Program-made: the position numbers and the translations under genes
DNA from: Syntrophaceae bacterium UBA1411
Lineage (GTDB): Bacteria; Desulfobacterota; Syntrophia; Syntrophales; Smithellaceae
DNA: 7,662 nucleotides
Assembly (NCBI GenBank): GCA_002304995.1
Contig: DBPV01000082.1
Coordinates: 4,597 to 12,258 of the forward strand
Direction of reading: 5' to 3'
Shown here: one piece after another, positions 1-5,537 of the stretch
Position numbering within the stretch: the first letter of the stretch is position 1
How the letters are laid out: the number at the start of each line of letters is the position of its first letter
The notes under the pieces: generated by a model
Seen by the model: only the letters and a program-made list of their open reading frames with translations
Database searches by the model: none
What the model was told of the DNA's origin: nothing

Positions 1-824
1 CCGCCATCCTCCGGCGGGCGCTCGCCGACGAACAGCGCGGCCTGGGCAGATTCGCCATCCAGGCCCAAGACGGCGCCGTCCGCTACCTCGCCGGCCTCTC
101 CGACGGAGACGCCCGCACGGCGCTCAACAACCTGGAGGCGGCCGCGTCCATGGTGCAGAACCTGCCCGCCGAGGAAAGAATCCTCACCGAAAAAGCGGTC
201 GAGGAGGCTCTGCTTAAAAAAGCGATGCTCTACGACAAGGACGGCGAAGAGCATTACAACCTGATTTCGGCCTTTCACAAAAGCATGCGCGGCTCGGACC
301 CGGACGCGACGCTTTACTGGCTGGGCCGCATGCTCGCCGCCGGCGAAGATCCGCTCTACATTCTGCGGCGCATGGTACGCTTCGCCTCGGAGGACGTGGG
401 CAACGCCGATCCCCACGCCCTGATGCTGACCATGGCCGCCCAGCAGGCCTTTCATTTCATCGGCCAGCCGGAAGGCGAACTGGCCATCGCCCAGGCGGCC
501 GTTTACCTCGCCACCGCGCCCAAGAGCAATTCCCTGTACACCGGCTACAGCCGGACCCGAGATCTGATCAACAAAACCGGCTATCTGCCCGTCCCGCTGC
601 ACATCCGCAACGCGCCGACCAAACTGATGAAAGAGCTGGATTACGGCAAGGATTACAAGTACGCCCACGACTATCCCGGCGCTTATGTCCCCCAGGAATA
701 CCTTCCGGAAAAATTGCAGGGCAAGATCCTTTACTCTCCGACAGACGCGGGCTATGAAAAAATCATCCGGGAACGCATCAACCTCTGGCGGAAGCTGAAA
801 AAAGAACAGGAGAAAAAGGGATAA
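1..824 (+). CDS. rarA: Replication-associated recombination protein A (RarA/MgsA), C-terminal part
   Basis: This is the 3' part of a clamp-loader-like AAA+ ATPase. The family acts in the cytoplasm at stalled replication forks, interacts with SSB and works as a tetramer. The frame is open from base 3 and stops at 822-824, giving 273 residues. The Walker A and B part lies upstream of the window. Visible family hallmarks in order are the sensor-2-type segment GLSDGDARTALNNLE (about bases 93-137), the helical segment AFHKSMRGSDPDATLYWLGRM, the signature RFASEDVGNADPHAL, then APKSN, and the C-terminal VPLHIRNAPTKLMKELDYG and YKYAHDYPGAYVPQEYLP. The last motifs belong to the MgsA C-terminal oligomerisation domain. 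The internal ATG at 150 is not the start, because homology runs upstream of it. The stop codon overlaps the T-run of a terminator that reads on the opposite strand. Identification is secure. Confidence 0.96.
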   Translation, partial: AILRRALADEQRGLGRFAIQAQDGAVRYLAGLSDGDARTALNNLEAAASMVQNLPAEERILTEKAVEEALLKKAMLYDKDGEEHYNLISAFHKSMRGSDPDATLYWLGRMLAAGEDPLYILRRMVRFASEDVGNADPHALMLTMAAQQAFHFIGQPEGELAIAQAAVYLATAPKSNSLYTGYSRTRDLINKTGYLPVPLHIRNAPTKLMKELDYGKDYKYAHDYPGAYVPQEYLPEKLQGKILYSPTDAGYEKIIRERINLWRKLKKEQEKKG

Positions 825-850
825 AAAAAGGGGGCCTGGTTAGAGCCCCC
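823..850 (-). terminator. Intrinsic terminator for leftward transcription
   Basis: On the minus strand, GGGGGC (850-845) pairs with GCCCCC (835-830) around a 9-base loop and is followed directly by seven T (829-823). In the + direction the same stem lacks a T-run (CCAAGG follows), so it is a poor terminator for rarA. It overlaps the rarA stop codon. Since no minus-strand gene lies to the right for thousands of bases, it most likely ends a short RNA arising in the 825-1284 gap, or shields rarA from antisense transcription. Confidence 0.7.
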
Positions 851-951
851 CCAAGGAGAGAAGAGTGAAGGTATCATTACCTTCCAGGGTTATTTTGCTG
901 CCGGCTAATCATGCCCGTTATATTTTAGTCGACACTAACTATTTCTTCTGT
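823..951 (-). ncRNA. Candidate sigma-54-dependent small RNA (about 129 nt)
   Basis: Predicted minus-strand transcript, starting near 951 (about 12 bases after the -12 element of the sigma-54-like promoter at 962-977) and ending in the U-run at 823-829. Read 5' to 3' it contains a 5-bp hairpin (925-938, TTAGT/ACTAA with a 4-base loop), a perfect 7-bp hairpin with a 4-base loop (867-884, GAAGGTA/TACCTTC), a C/U-rich unpaired stretch (complement of 851-866, containing UCUCUCCUU), and a 6-bp GC terminator stem followed by U7. An unpaired C/U-rich segment between hairpins plus an intrinsic terminator is the usual layout of Hfq- or CsrA-type regulatory RNAs that pair with Shine-Dalgarno sites. No protein ORF is evident on this strand here. 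The structures are seen in the sequence. Transcription and function are inferred. Confidence 0.45.
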
Positions 952-961
952 CTGAGATTAA

Positions 962-977
962 AGCATGAAACATGCCA
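962..977 (-). promoter_or_regulatory. Sigma-54-like (-24/-12) promoter, leftward
   Basis: The minus strand reads TGGCATG-TTTC-ATGCT against the consensus TGGCACG-N4-TTGCW. This is 10 of 12 defined positions, with both invariant dinucleotides (GG at -24, GC at -12) present and correctly spaced. The expected start is near 951. It lies in the gap next to a sigma-54 activator gene, with an IHF-consensus site and a palindrome upstream, which is the classical architecture for this promoter class. No convincing sigma-70 promoter was found at this position on the minus strand. Confidence 0.5.
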
Positions 978-995
978 GTGCCATGTATATAGACC

Positions 996-1008
996 CAAGT
1001 TATTGATA
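996..1008 (-). promoter_or_regulatory. IHF-consensus site
   Basis: The minus strand reads TATCAATAACTTG, an exact match to the IHF consensus WATCAANNNNTTR, centred near -51 of the inferred sigma-54 start at 951. The surroundings are strongly AT-rich, and the adjacent bases 1009-1022 form a perfect 14-bp AT palindrome (TAATAAATTTATTA). IHF bending between enhancer and promoter is standard for sigma-54 systems. AT-richness raises the odds of a chance match. Confidence 0.4.
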
Positions 1009-1145
1009 TAATAAATTTATTAACAAATATTCGCTCGCTGATCCGGACCGCCCCTCCTTCCAAAATTCGGCAAAAAATGTCGGACCCGCAACCGGTATTT
1101 TAATTTTTACTCAACTATTTCAATGACATAAAAATTTGCCGCCTC

Positions 1146-1173
1146 TTGTCGGTCTTTCGACAAAATTGTCGAA
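1146..1173. promoter_or_regulatory. Nested palindromes: likely activator binding site (three half-sites)
   Basis: Two overlapping perfect inverted repeats share one half-site: TTGTCG-N6-CGACAA (1146-1163) and TTCGACAA-AA-TTGTCGAA (1156-1173). This gives three copies of the half-site TTGTCG in alternating orientation. The site lies just upstream of the -35 element at 1191, so a dimeric regulator here could act on the kinase operon. It also lies about 195-210 bases upstream of the inferred leftward start at 951, a normal distance for an NtrC-type enhancer. The obvious candidate binder is the response regulator encoded in this window, but that is inference. Confidence 0.5.
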
Positions 1174-1190
1174 CCGTCCGGTATTAATCG

Positions 1191-1218
1191 TTGACATTTC
1201 CCGGTAATAGCTTAAGAT
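1191..1218 (+). promoter_or_regulatory. Sigma-70-type promoter of the two-component operon
   Basis: A perfect -35 TTGACA (1191-1196), a 16-base spacer and -10 TAAGAT (1213-1218; 4 of 6). The start would fall near 1225, leaving a leader of about 60 bases before the kinase ATG at 1285. The palindromic cluster at 1146-1173 ends 17 bases upstream of the -35 box. Confidence 0.6.
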
Positions 1219-1284
1219 GACCAACAAAGTGAAAAAGACCGGCGGCTTAAACGTTTCGCCACCCGGCCGGACGATGAGGAAGTC

Positions 1285-3069
1285 ATGATTTTTTTTAGAA
1301 AAAAGGAAACCGTCATTCGGCGCGCTTCCCACCCCTACAACGGCAGTTTTCTGCAGCCGCTGGCTGTCGCCATCGTCTCGGCGGTGCTGGTCGCCATGAT
1401 TCTCATTATGGGGTACCTGGACGTCCGCCGCAGCGAAACCAATCTGGTCGGCTTCCTGGAGGATCAGGCGCTGGCCACCATCAGCGTTCTCCAGCGCCTG
1501 ACGGAGGAAAACCTCAAAAGCATCGTGGCGACGCCCGGCAAAACGCCGGCGCAAACCCAAACGGCCAGCCAGCAGGAATCCGATTTTTCCAAAAAGCTGG
1601 TTCTCGAGGCCATCACCGCCCTGGGACAGAAAATCGACGAGCAGTGGAGAAAGAAACTGATCAGCGACGCCTATCTGGGTCAATTCGCCGCCGAGAACAA
1701 TTTCTGGTACGTGGCCGTCCTGAACCGCCAGGGCAACGCCATCTATCAGAGCTCGCCGCTCCAGACCGACATGCTCGACGAAAGCGACCTGTCCGTCGGC
1801 GGGCGCAGGGCAACCACCCTCGATCTGCTGGAAAAGATCCGCGTCAAGGAAGGCATCGGTTATGTCGGCCTTCGGCGCAACGACAACAGCGGCACGGTCA
1901 TCATCACCCTCGACAAGCCGGGCCTGATTTACTGGAGCATGAAGGTCGCGGTGGACCGGGGCATTCACAAAATGGGCGAAGGTCACGGCATCGTCTATCT
2001 GCAGGTCTTCGATCAGCATAAAAAACTGCTGAGCGTCATGGGCAAACTGCCGTCGGGGCTGCAAGAAAAGGATTTCGATTTCAACCACCTCGCCGCGGGC
2101 AAAACGCGAATCGTCACCCGGAAAGTGGACGCGGAGGGAAAAGAGATCCTCGACATGGCCGCCCCGTTCCTGATGAACAAAAAGCCGGCCGGCGTCGTCC
2201 GCATCGGCCTGGAGCGCGGCTCCATGGACACCATCATCGCCGAAAACCGGCGCAACATTTTCATCTTCATGATGCTGGTGGTTTTCATCGCCCTCCTGTC
2301 CATGTGGCTGCTCTACCACGACCAGAACCGCCACCTGGCGGGCATCATCGACATGGAACGCCGTCTGGAAAAGGCCGAACGCCTTTCCTCGCTGGGCCAG
2401 CTTGCCGCCGGCGTGGCGCATGAAATCCGCAATCCGCTCAACGCCATCAGCATGGCGGCACAGCGGCTTAAAAGAGACTACGGCCCGCCCGACGAAGCCA
2501 AAGCCGCGGAGTTCCAGAACCTCTCCGGCGTGATCCGCGATGAAATCCGCCGCCTCAACGGCATCATCGAAGAGTTCCTCTCCTTCTCGAAGAGCCGGCG
2601 GCTGGAACTGCGGGATTTTTCCGTCACGGAGGTGCTGCAGAAAATCGTCAGCCTGATTTCCGAAGAAGCGCAGTCCCGGGGCATCCGGCTGGAAACCCGG
2701 TGGCGCCTCAATCCCGCCGTCATTCCCATGGACATCAACAAGCTGCAGCAGGCCTTTCTGAATTTCATCAAGAACGCCATGGAATCCATTGAGGGCCAGG
2801 GCGCCATCACGATCGCGGTGGACAAGGAAGGAAAGAATTTCGTCGTCGTCAGCATCACCGACACGGGCTGCGGCATGACGGCGGAGGAAATCGAAAAAAT
2901 CTTCAACCCCGAATACACCACCAAGGAAAAGGGCCTGGGGCTGGGCATTCCGCTGGCCATGGAAATTATCCGCGGCCACGGCGGAGACGTCCGCGTCATC
3001 AGCCGGCGCGGCGCTGGCACCACGTTTGAAGTCGTTTTGCCGAAAGAGAAAATTGGAGAAAAAACCTGA
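1285..3069 (+). CDS. Membrane-bound sensor histidine kinase (NtrB/ZraS type)
   Basis: A 594-residue kinase that autophosphorylates on His and passes phosphate to the response regulator encoded next. A short cytoplasmic N-terminus is followed by TM1 (about 25-44), an extracytoplasmic sensor region (about 47-323) and TM2 (about 324-344), then a short linker (about 347-368) without an obvious HAMP or PAS domain. The HisKA H-box SSLGQLAAGVAHEIRNPLNA has phospho-acceptor H379. The HATPase domain has the N-box NFIKNAMESI (N497), G1 DTGCG (D526-G530), F-box IFNPEYTTKEKG and G2 GLGLG (550-554), with GAGTTFEVVLP near the end. All catalytic boxes are intact. The start at 1285 is preceded by GAGGA at 1276-1280. 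The regulator gene starts 18 bases after the stop, so the two form an operon, probably driven by the promoter at 1191-1218. The signal sensed cannot be read from the sequence: I recognise no named sensor fold in the roughly 275-residue loop. Confidence 0.93.
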   Translation: MIFFRKKETVIRRASHPYNGSFLQPLAVAIVSAVLVAMILIMGYLDVRRSETNLVGFLEDQALATISVLQRLTEENLKSIVATPGKTPAQTQTASQQESDFSKKLVLEAITALGQKIDEQWRKKLISDAYLGQFAAENNFWYVAVLNRQGNAIYQSSPLQTDMLDESDLSVGGRRATTLDLLEKIRVKEGIGYVGLRRNDNSGTVIITLDKPGLIYWSMKVAVDRGIHKMGEGHGIVYLQVFDQHKKLLSVMGKLPSGLQEKDFDFNHLAAGKTRIVTRKVDAEGKEILDMAAPFLMNKKPAGVVRIGLERGSMDTIIAENRRNIFIFMMLVVFIALLSMWLLYHDQNRHLAGIIDMERRLEKAERLSSLGQLAAGVAHEIRNPLNAISMAAQRLKRDYGPPDEAKAAEFQNLSGVIRDEIRRLNGIIEEFLSFSKSRRLELRDFSVTEVLQKIVSLISEEAQSRGIRLETRWRLNPAVIPMDINKLQQAFLNFIKNAMESIEGQGAITIAVDKEGKNFVVVSITDTGCGMTAEEIEKIFNPEYTTKEKGLGLGIPLAMEIIRGHGGDVRVISRRGAGTTFEVVLPKEKIGEKT

Positions 3070-3087
3070 CGCCGGAGGCGAAGAGGT

Positions 3088-4449
3088 ATGCGCAAGTTAA
3101 ACATTCTGATTGTTGAGGACGGCCGCTCGCAGCGGGAAATGCTGCGCGATTTTCTGATTTCTGAAGGCCACCGGGTCCAGGAGGCGGAAAACGGCGAGGC
3201 GGCCATCAAGACGGTCTTGGACAACTCCTTCGACCTCATCCTGCTGGACTACAAGATGCCCGGCATGGACGGCATGGACGTGCTCAAGGAAGTGAAGCGC
3301 ATCAACCATGAGATCGACGTCGTCATCATCACCGCCTACGGCACCATTGAAACGGCCGTCGAAGCGATCAAGGTCGGCGCCATCGACTACATCACCAAGC
3401 CCGTGGAGCTCGATGAGCTGCTTTTGCTGGTGGACCGCGTTTCGGAACGCCGGGGCCTGATCCGGGAAAACGAACTGCTCCGGCAGGAGTTGGGCAAGCG
3501 CGGCGTGACCGCCGAAAAGATCATCTACAAAAGCGACAAGATGGTGGAGCTCATCAACATGGCCAGCCGCGTGGCGGCCAGCCGGGCGTCCGTCCTGATC
3601 CAGGGGGAAAGCGGCACGGGCAAGGAACTGCTCGCGCGCCTGATCCACCAGTTGAGCCCGCGCGCGGACAAGCCCATCATCGTCGTCAACTGCGGCGCGC
3701 TGCAGGAAAACCTGCTGGAGAGCGAACTGTTCGGACATGAAAAAGGCGCTTACACCGGCGCCGGCGCGCGGCGCATCGGCCGGTTCGAGGAAGCGGACGG
3801 CGGCACGCTGTTCCTCGATGAAATCGGCGAACTGAGCCCCGCCGTCCAGGTCAAACTGCTGCGCTTTCTCCAGGAGCGGGAAATCTCGCGCCTGGGCAGC
3901 AACGTCAGCATTCCCGTAGACGTGCGGATCATCAGCGCAACCAACCGCGACCTGGAAGCCGAAGTCAAGGCCGGATCGTTCCGGGAAGACCTGTTTTACC
4001 GGCTGAAAGTCGTCACCATGGCCCTGCCGCCGCTCAGGGAAAGAAAGGAAGACCTGCCCGCCCTGATCAACCACTTCCTGGAGCAGTTCGCGCGCGAAAA
4101 CGGCAAGCCGCTGCGGGGCGTCACCGCCGAGGCGCGGGACCTGCTGCTCAAGTACGACTATCCGGGAAACGTCCGGGAACTGGTCAACATCATGGAGCGG
4201 GCCGTCGTCATCGCCCGCGATGATTACATCACCGTTTCGGACCTGCCCTTTAAAGGCGAGGCGGTCGCTGCGACGGACGCCAGAAAACCGGCCGGGTCGC
4301 TGCGCGAATCGCTTGAGGAACTGGAGAAGCGTCTGATCGGCGAAGCGATGGACAAGGCCGCCGACAACCAGACCCGGGCGGCGGAACTCCTGGGCATGTC
4401 CGAGCGCATGCTGCGCTACAAACTTAAAAAATACGACTTGAAGAATTAG
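3088..4449 (+). CDS. NtrC-family sigma-54-dependent response regulator
   Basis: A 453-residue transcription activator with the full three-domain layout. The receiver (1-120) has acidic pair E10/D11, phospho-acceptor D54 in LLDYKMPG, T82 and K104 (TKP). The sigma-54 interaction AAA+ domain (about 142-375) has Walker A GESGTGKE (173-180), sigma-54 contact loop GAYTGA (220-225), Walker B LFLDEIGEL (D244, E245), ATNRDLE (284-290), the arginine-finger segment FREDLFYRL and YPGNVREL (358-365). The Fis-type HTH (about 425-450) is NQTRAAELLGMSERMLRYKLKKY. The start at 3088 has GGAGG at 3074-3078. Phosphorylation by the upstream kinase should allow oligomerisation, ATP hydrolysis and opening of sigma-54 promoters. 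The two best sigma-54-like sites in the window lie on either side of this operon (962-977 leftward, 4674-4689 rightward). One oddity is Tyr instead of the usual Phe in GAFTGA. Specific targets are inferred, while the family is certain. Confidence 0.96.
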   Translation: MRKLNILIVEDGRSQREMLRDFLISEGHRVQEAENGEAAIKTVLDNSFDLILLDYKMPGMDGMDVLKEVKRINHEIDVVIITAYGTIETAVEAIKVGAIDYITKPVELDELLLLVDRVSERRGLIRENELLRQELGKRGVTAEKIIYKSDKMVELINMASRVAASRASVLIQGESGTGKELLARLIHQLSPRADKPIIVVNCGALQENLLESELFGHEKGAYTGAGARRIGRFEEADGGTLFLDEIGELSPAVQVKLLRFLQEREISRLGSNVSIPVDVRIISATNRDLEAEVKAGSFREDLFYRLKVVTMALPPLRERKEDLPALINHFLEQFARENGKPLRGVTAEARDLLLKYDYPGNVRELVNIMERAVVIARDDYITVSDLPFKGEAVAATDARKPAGSLRESLEELEKRLIGEAMDKAADNQTRAAELLGMSERMLRYKLKKYDLKN

Positions 4450-4605
4450 CGCCTGCTGACAAACACCTTAAAACGAAAGCAGCCCTTCCAATCATTGTGT
4501 CCGGACGACCTCGGATTGTTTGGGTTTCCTATATCTATTTCCATGTTGAGCAACACACCGGCCGGCCGCCTTCCTGTCACGCGATGTATGTCGCAAAAAT
4601 TACCC

Positions 4606-4635
4606 TTGACAGAAACGATGAGGGTACTCTATACA
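4606..4635 (+). promoter_or_regulatory. Sigma-70-like promoter upstream of the PsiF-repeat gene
   Basis: A perfect -35 TTGACA (4606-4611), an 18-base spacer and TATACA (4630-4635), which matches the first four -10 positions but lacks the conserved final T. The start would be near 4643, about 127 bases before the ATG at 4770. The inverted repeat GCGA-N6-TCGC (4581-4594) sits just upstream of the -35. Confidence 0.4.
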
Positions 4636-4673
4636 GTGCCTACGCATAATCAATTTTCCTATCACTTTATATT

Positions 4674-4689
4674 AGTCACGGAACTTGCA
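4674..4689 (+). promoter_or_regulatory. Sigma-54-like promoter upstream of the PsiF-repeat gene
   Basis: AGTCACG-GAAC-TTGCA matches TGGCACG-N4-TTGCW at 10 of 12 defined positions. The -12 element TTGCA and the CACG part of the -24 element are perfect, but one of the two invariant G residues at -25/-24 is T, which would weaken it. The start would be near 4700, about 70 bases before the ATG at 4770. The sigma-54 activator gene ends 225 bases upstream. An AATCAA hexamer at 4648-4653 is the first half of an IHF site but lacks the TTR half. It could be an activator-dependent second promoter or a chance match. Confidence 0.3.
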
Positions 4690-4706
4690 GGATAAGAATT
4701 CGTATT

Positions 4707-4724
4707 CCTTTTCATGGGAAAAGG
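4707..4724 (+). other. Hairpin in the PsiF-gene leader
   Basis: A perfect 7-bp inverted repeat CCTTTTC-ATGG-GAAAAGG lies 46 bases upstream of the start codon, within the predicted transcript from either upstream promoter. No T-run follows, so it is not a terminator. It may stabilise the mRNA 5' end. Confidence 0.35.
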
Positions 4725-4769
4725 CGCGCTTGTCTTGCATTTTCCGAATTAACTCCAAAGGAGGTCTTT

Positions 4770-5141
4770 ATGAAAGGGAAGTGGAAGATTGCAATGGCAG
4801 TGACCGTTATCGCCGCGCTGATCCTGGTTGCGTTTGGCGCTTTGGCGGTTGAAACAGAGAAAAAAGCCAAGAGTCCCAAGCAACAGGCCCAGCAGGAAAA
4901 GATGAAAGCCTGCAACGCCGACGCCAAAGCCAAGGGGCTCAAAGGCGATGAACGCAATAAGTTCATGAGTCAGTGTCTCAAAGGCGACAAGGACGCAGCG
5001 CCGTCTGCAACGCCGCCTAAAGAGACCAAGGCAAATCAGCAGGATAAGGTGAAAGCCTGCAACGCCGACGCCAAGACCAAGGGACTCAAAGGCGACGAAC
5101 GCAAGAAATTCATGAACGAATGCCTCAAAGCCGCCTCATAA
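4770..5141 (+). CDS. Small exported protein with two PsiF repeats
   Basis: A 123-residue protein of the PsiF-repeat family (PF07769), whose E. coli founder is a phosphate-starvation-inducible protein of unknown biochemical role. A Sec-type signal peptide (1-26) has a KGKWK basic start, a hydrophobic core of about residues 8-25 and a likely cut after ALA (24-26). There is no lipobox Cys, so the mature form should be periplasmic. A Lys/Gln-rich linker leads to repeat 1 (about 41-71) and repeat 2 (about 90-120), each with the core KACNADAK-x-KGLKGDERxKFM-x-x-CLK. Each repeat has two Cys 21 residues apart (C48/C69, C97/C118), plausibly a disulfide within each repeat. The Shine-Dalgarno sequence AAAGGAGGT (4757-4765) is near perfect, suggesting high expression. 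A strong terminator follows 43 bases after the stop, so it is a monocistronic unit. Its place behind a sigma-54 activator and a sigma-54-like site suggests possible control by that system. Confidence 0.88.
   Translation: MKGKWKIAMAVTVIAALILVAFGALAVETEKKAKSPKQQAQQEKMKACNADAKAKGLKGDERNKFMSQCLKGDKDAAPSATPPKETKANQQDKVKACNADAKTKGLKGDERKKFMNECLKAAS
4904..4983 (+). repeat. Direct repeat, copy 1 (PsiF repeat coding DNA)
   Basis: This 80-base stretch matches 5051-5130 at 69 of 80 positions by hand count, offset exactly 147 bases (49 codons). It encodes the conserved core of the first PsiF repeat. Similarity at DNA level, including identical codons over the first 24 bases, indicates a fairly recent internal duplication or gene conversion. 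Confidence 0.8.
5051..5130 (+). repeat. Direct repeat, copy 2 (PsiF repeat coding DNA)
   Basis: Second copy of the 80-base repeat at 4904-4983. Most differences from copy 1 cluster near the 3' end of the unit, around the codons for FMSQC versus FMNEC. Frame and Cys spacing are preserved. Confidence 0.8.
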
Positions 5142-5184
5142 TTTTCAATTCACCCCAAACTGCACAGAGCTGATATTTCAAGAT

Positions 5185-5219
5185 ACCGGCCCCATCCGAA
5201 ACGGGGGCCGGTTTTTTTT
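5185..5219 (+). terminator. Strong intrinsic terminator after the PsiF-repeat gene
   Basis: CCGGCCCC (5186-5193) pairs with GGGGCCGG (5204-5211) around a 10-base loop. The stem is extended by A5185-T5212 and followed by an uninterrupted T8 (5212-5219). This is the clearest terminator in the window and separates the PsiF unit from the flavin reductase unit. Confidence 0.93.
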
Positions 5220-5294
5220 ACATTAAACCTTAACGATCTCGACCCGGGTTCGACCGGGAACAAACGGGAAACAGAGGGCTGCGATAATAGACAG

Positions 5295-5323
5295 CGGACA
5301 AAAAGCCGGCAAACGTGTACAAT
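5295..5323 (+). promoter_or_regulatory. Possible sigma-70 promoter of the flavin reductase gene
   Basis: CGGACA (5295-5300; 4 of 6 to TTGACA), a 17-base spacer and TACAAT (5318-5323; 5 of 6 to TATAAT). The start would be near 5330, giving a leader of about 200 bases. That leader holds GC hairpins at 5328-5340 (GGCGC-AGA-GCGCC), 5350-5363 (GCCGG-CCGT-CCGGC) and 5498-5512 (GCCTGG-AGA-CCAGGC). I see no gene or recognisable FMN riboswitch core in 5221-5537. Confidence 0.4.
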
Positions 5324-5537
5324 GGAAGGCGCAGAGCGCCGCCGCTGATGCCGGCCGTCCGGCGGATTTTCCGGGCGGATAATGATGTTCAGATCTTGCA
5401 GATATGAGGAAAAAAGAATTGTGGCGGATGGGTCATTTGATTTTTCCCGGCTTTTTGATGGTGAACACGTATAGAGGAATGAAACCTTGAGCTTACTGCC
5501 TGGAGACCAGGCGCAAGAGACAAGAGGAGGGGCAACC

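Noticed and set aside
865..1011. 48-codon + strand ORF from GTG with AAGGAG at 853-858
   Set aside because: The AAGGAG is the complement of the C/U-rich stretch of the candidate minus-strand RNA. The start lies inside the 7-bp hairpin, the product resembles no family, and no + strand promoter is seen.
1120..2979. 619-codon open frame on the minus strand opposite the kinase
   Set aside because: It is the antisense shadow of a GC-rich gene whose + strand product has every histidine kinase box. The minus product is a His/Asp/Gln-rich composition with no domain, and it also runs through the promoter region.
3097..4074. 325-codon minus-strand open frame opposite the response regulator
   Set aside because: Antisense shadow of an unambiguous NtrC-family gene. 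Composition is low-complexity and there is no ribosome binding site.
4495..4695. 66-codon ORF from TTG between the regulator and the PsiF-repeat gene
   Set aside because: No Shine-Dalgarno sequence, a weak start codon and no domain. It runs across both predicted promoters and ends just after the sigma-54-like element.
5241..5260. GGTTCGACC motif resembling a tRNA T-arm (possible tRNA remnant or attachment site)
   Set aside because: The surrounding stem gives a 6-base rather than 7-base loop. No acceptor stem, anticodon arm or CCA is present and there is no integrase or matching repeat, so it is just a CCCGG/CCGGG hairpin.
5487..5537. Upstream TTG start for the flavin reductase
   Set aside because: The added residues (MSLLPGDQAQETRGGAT) fall on a hairpin and on the Shine-Dalgarno sequence of the ATG at 5538, and family members begin at a position matching 5538.
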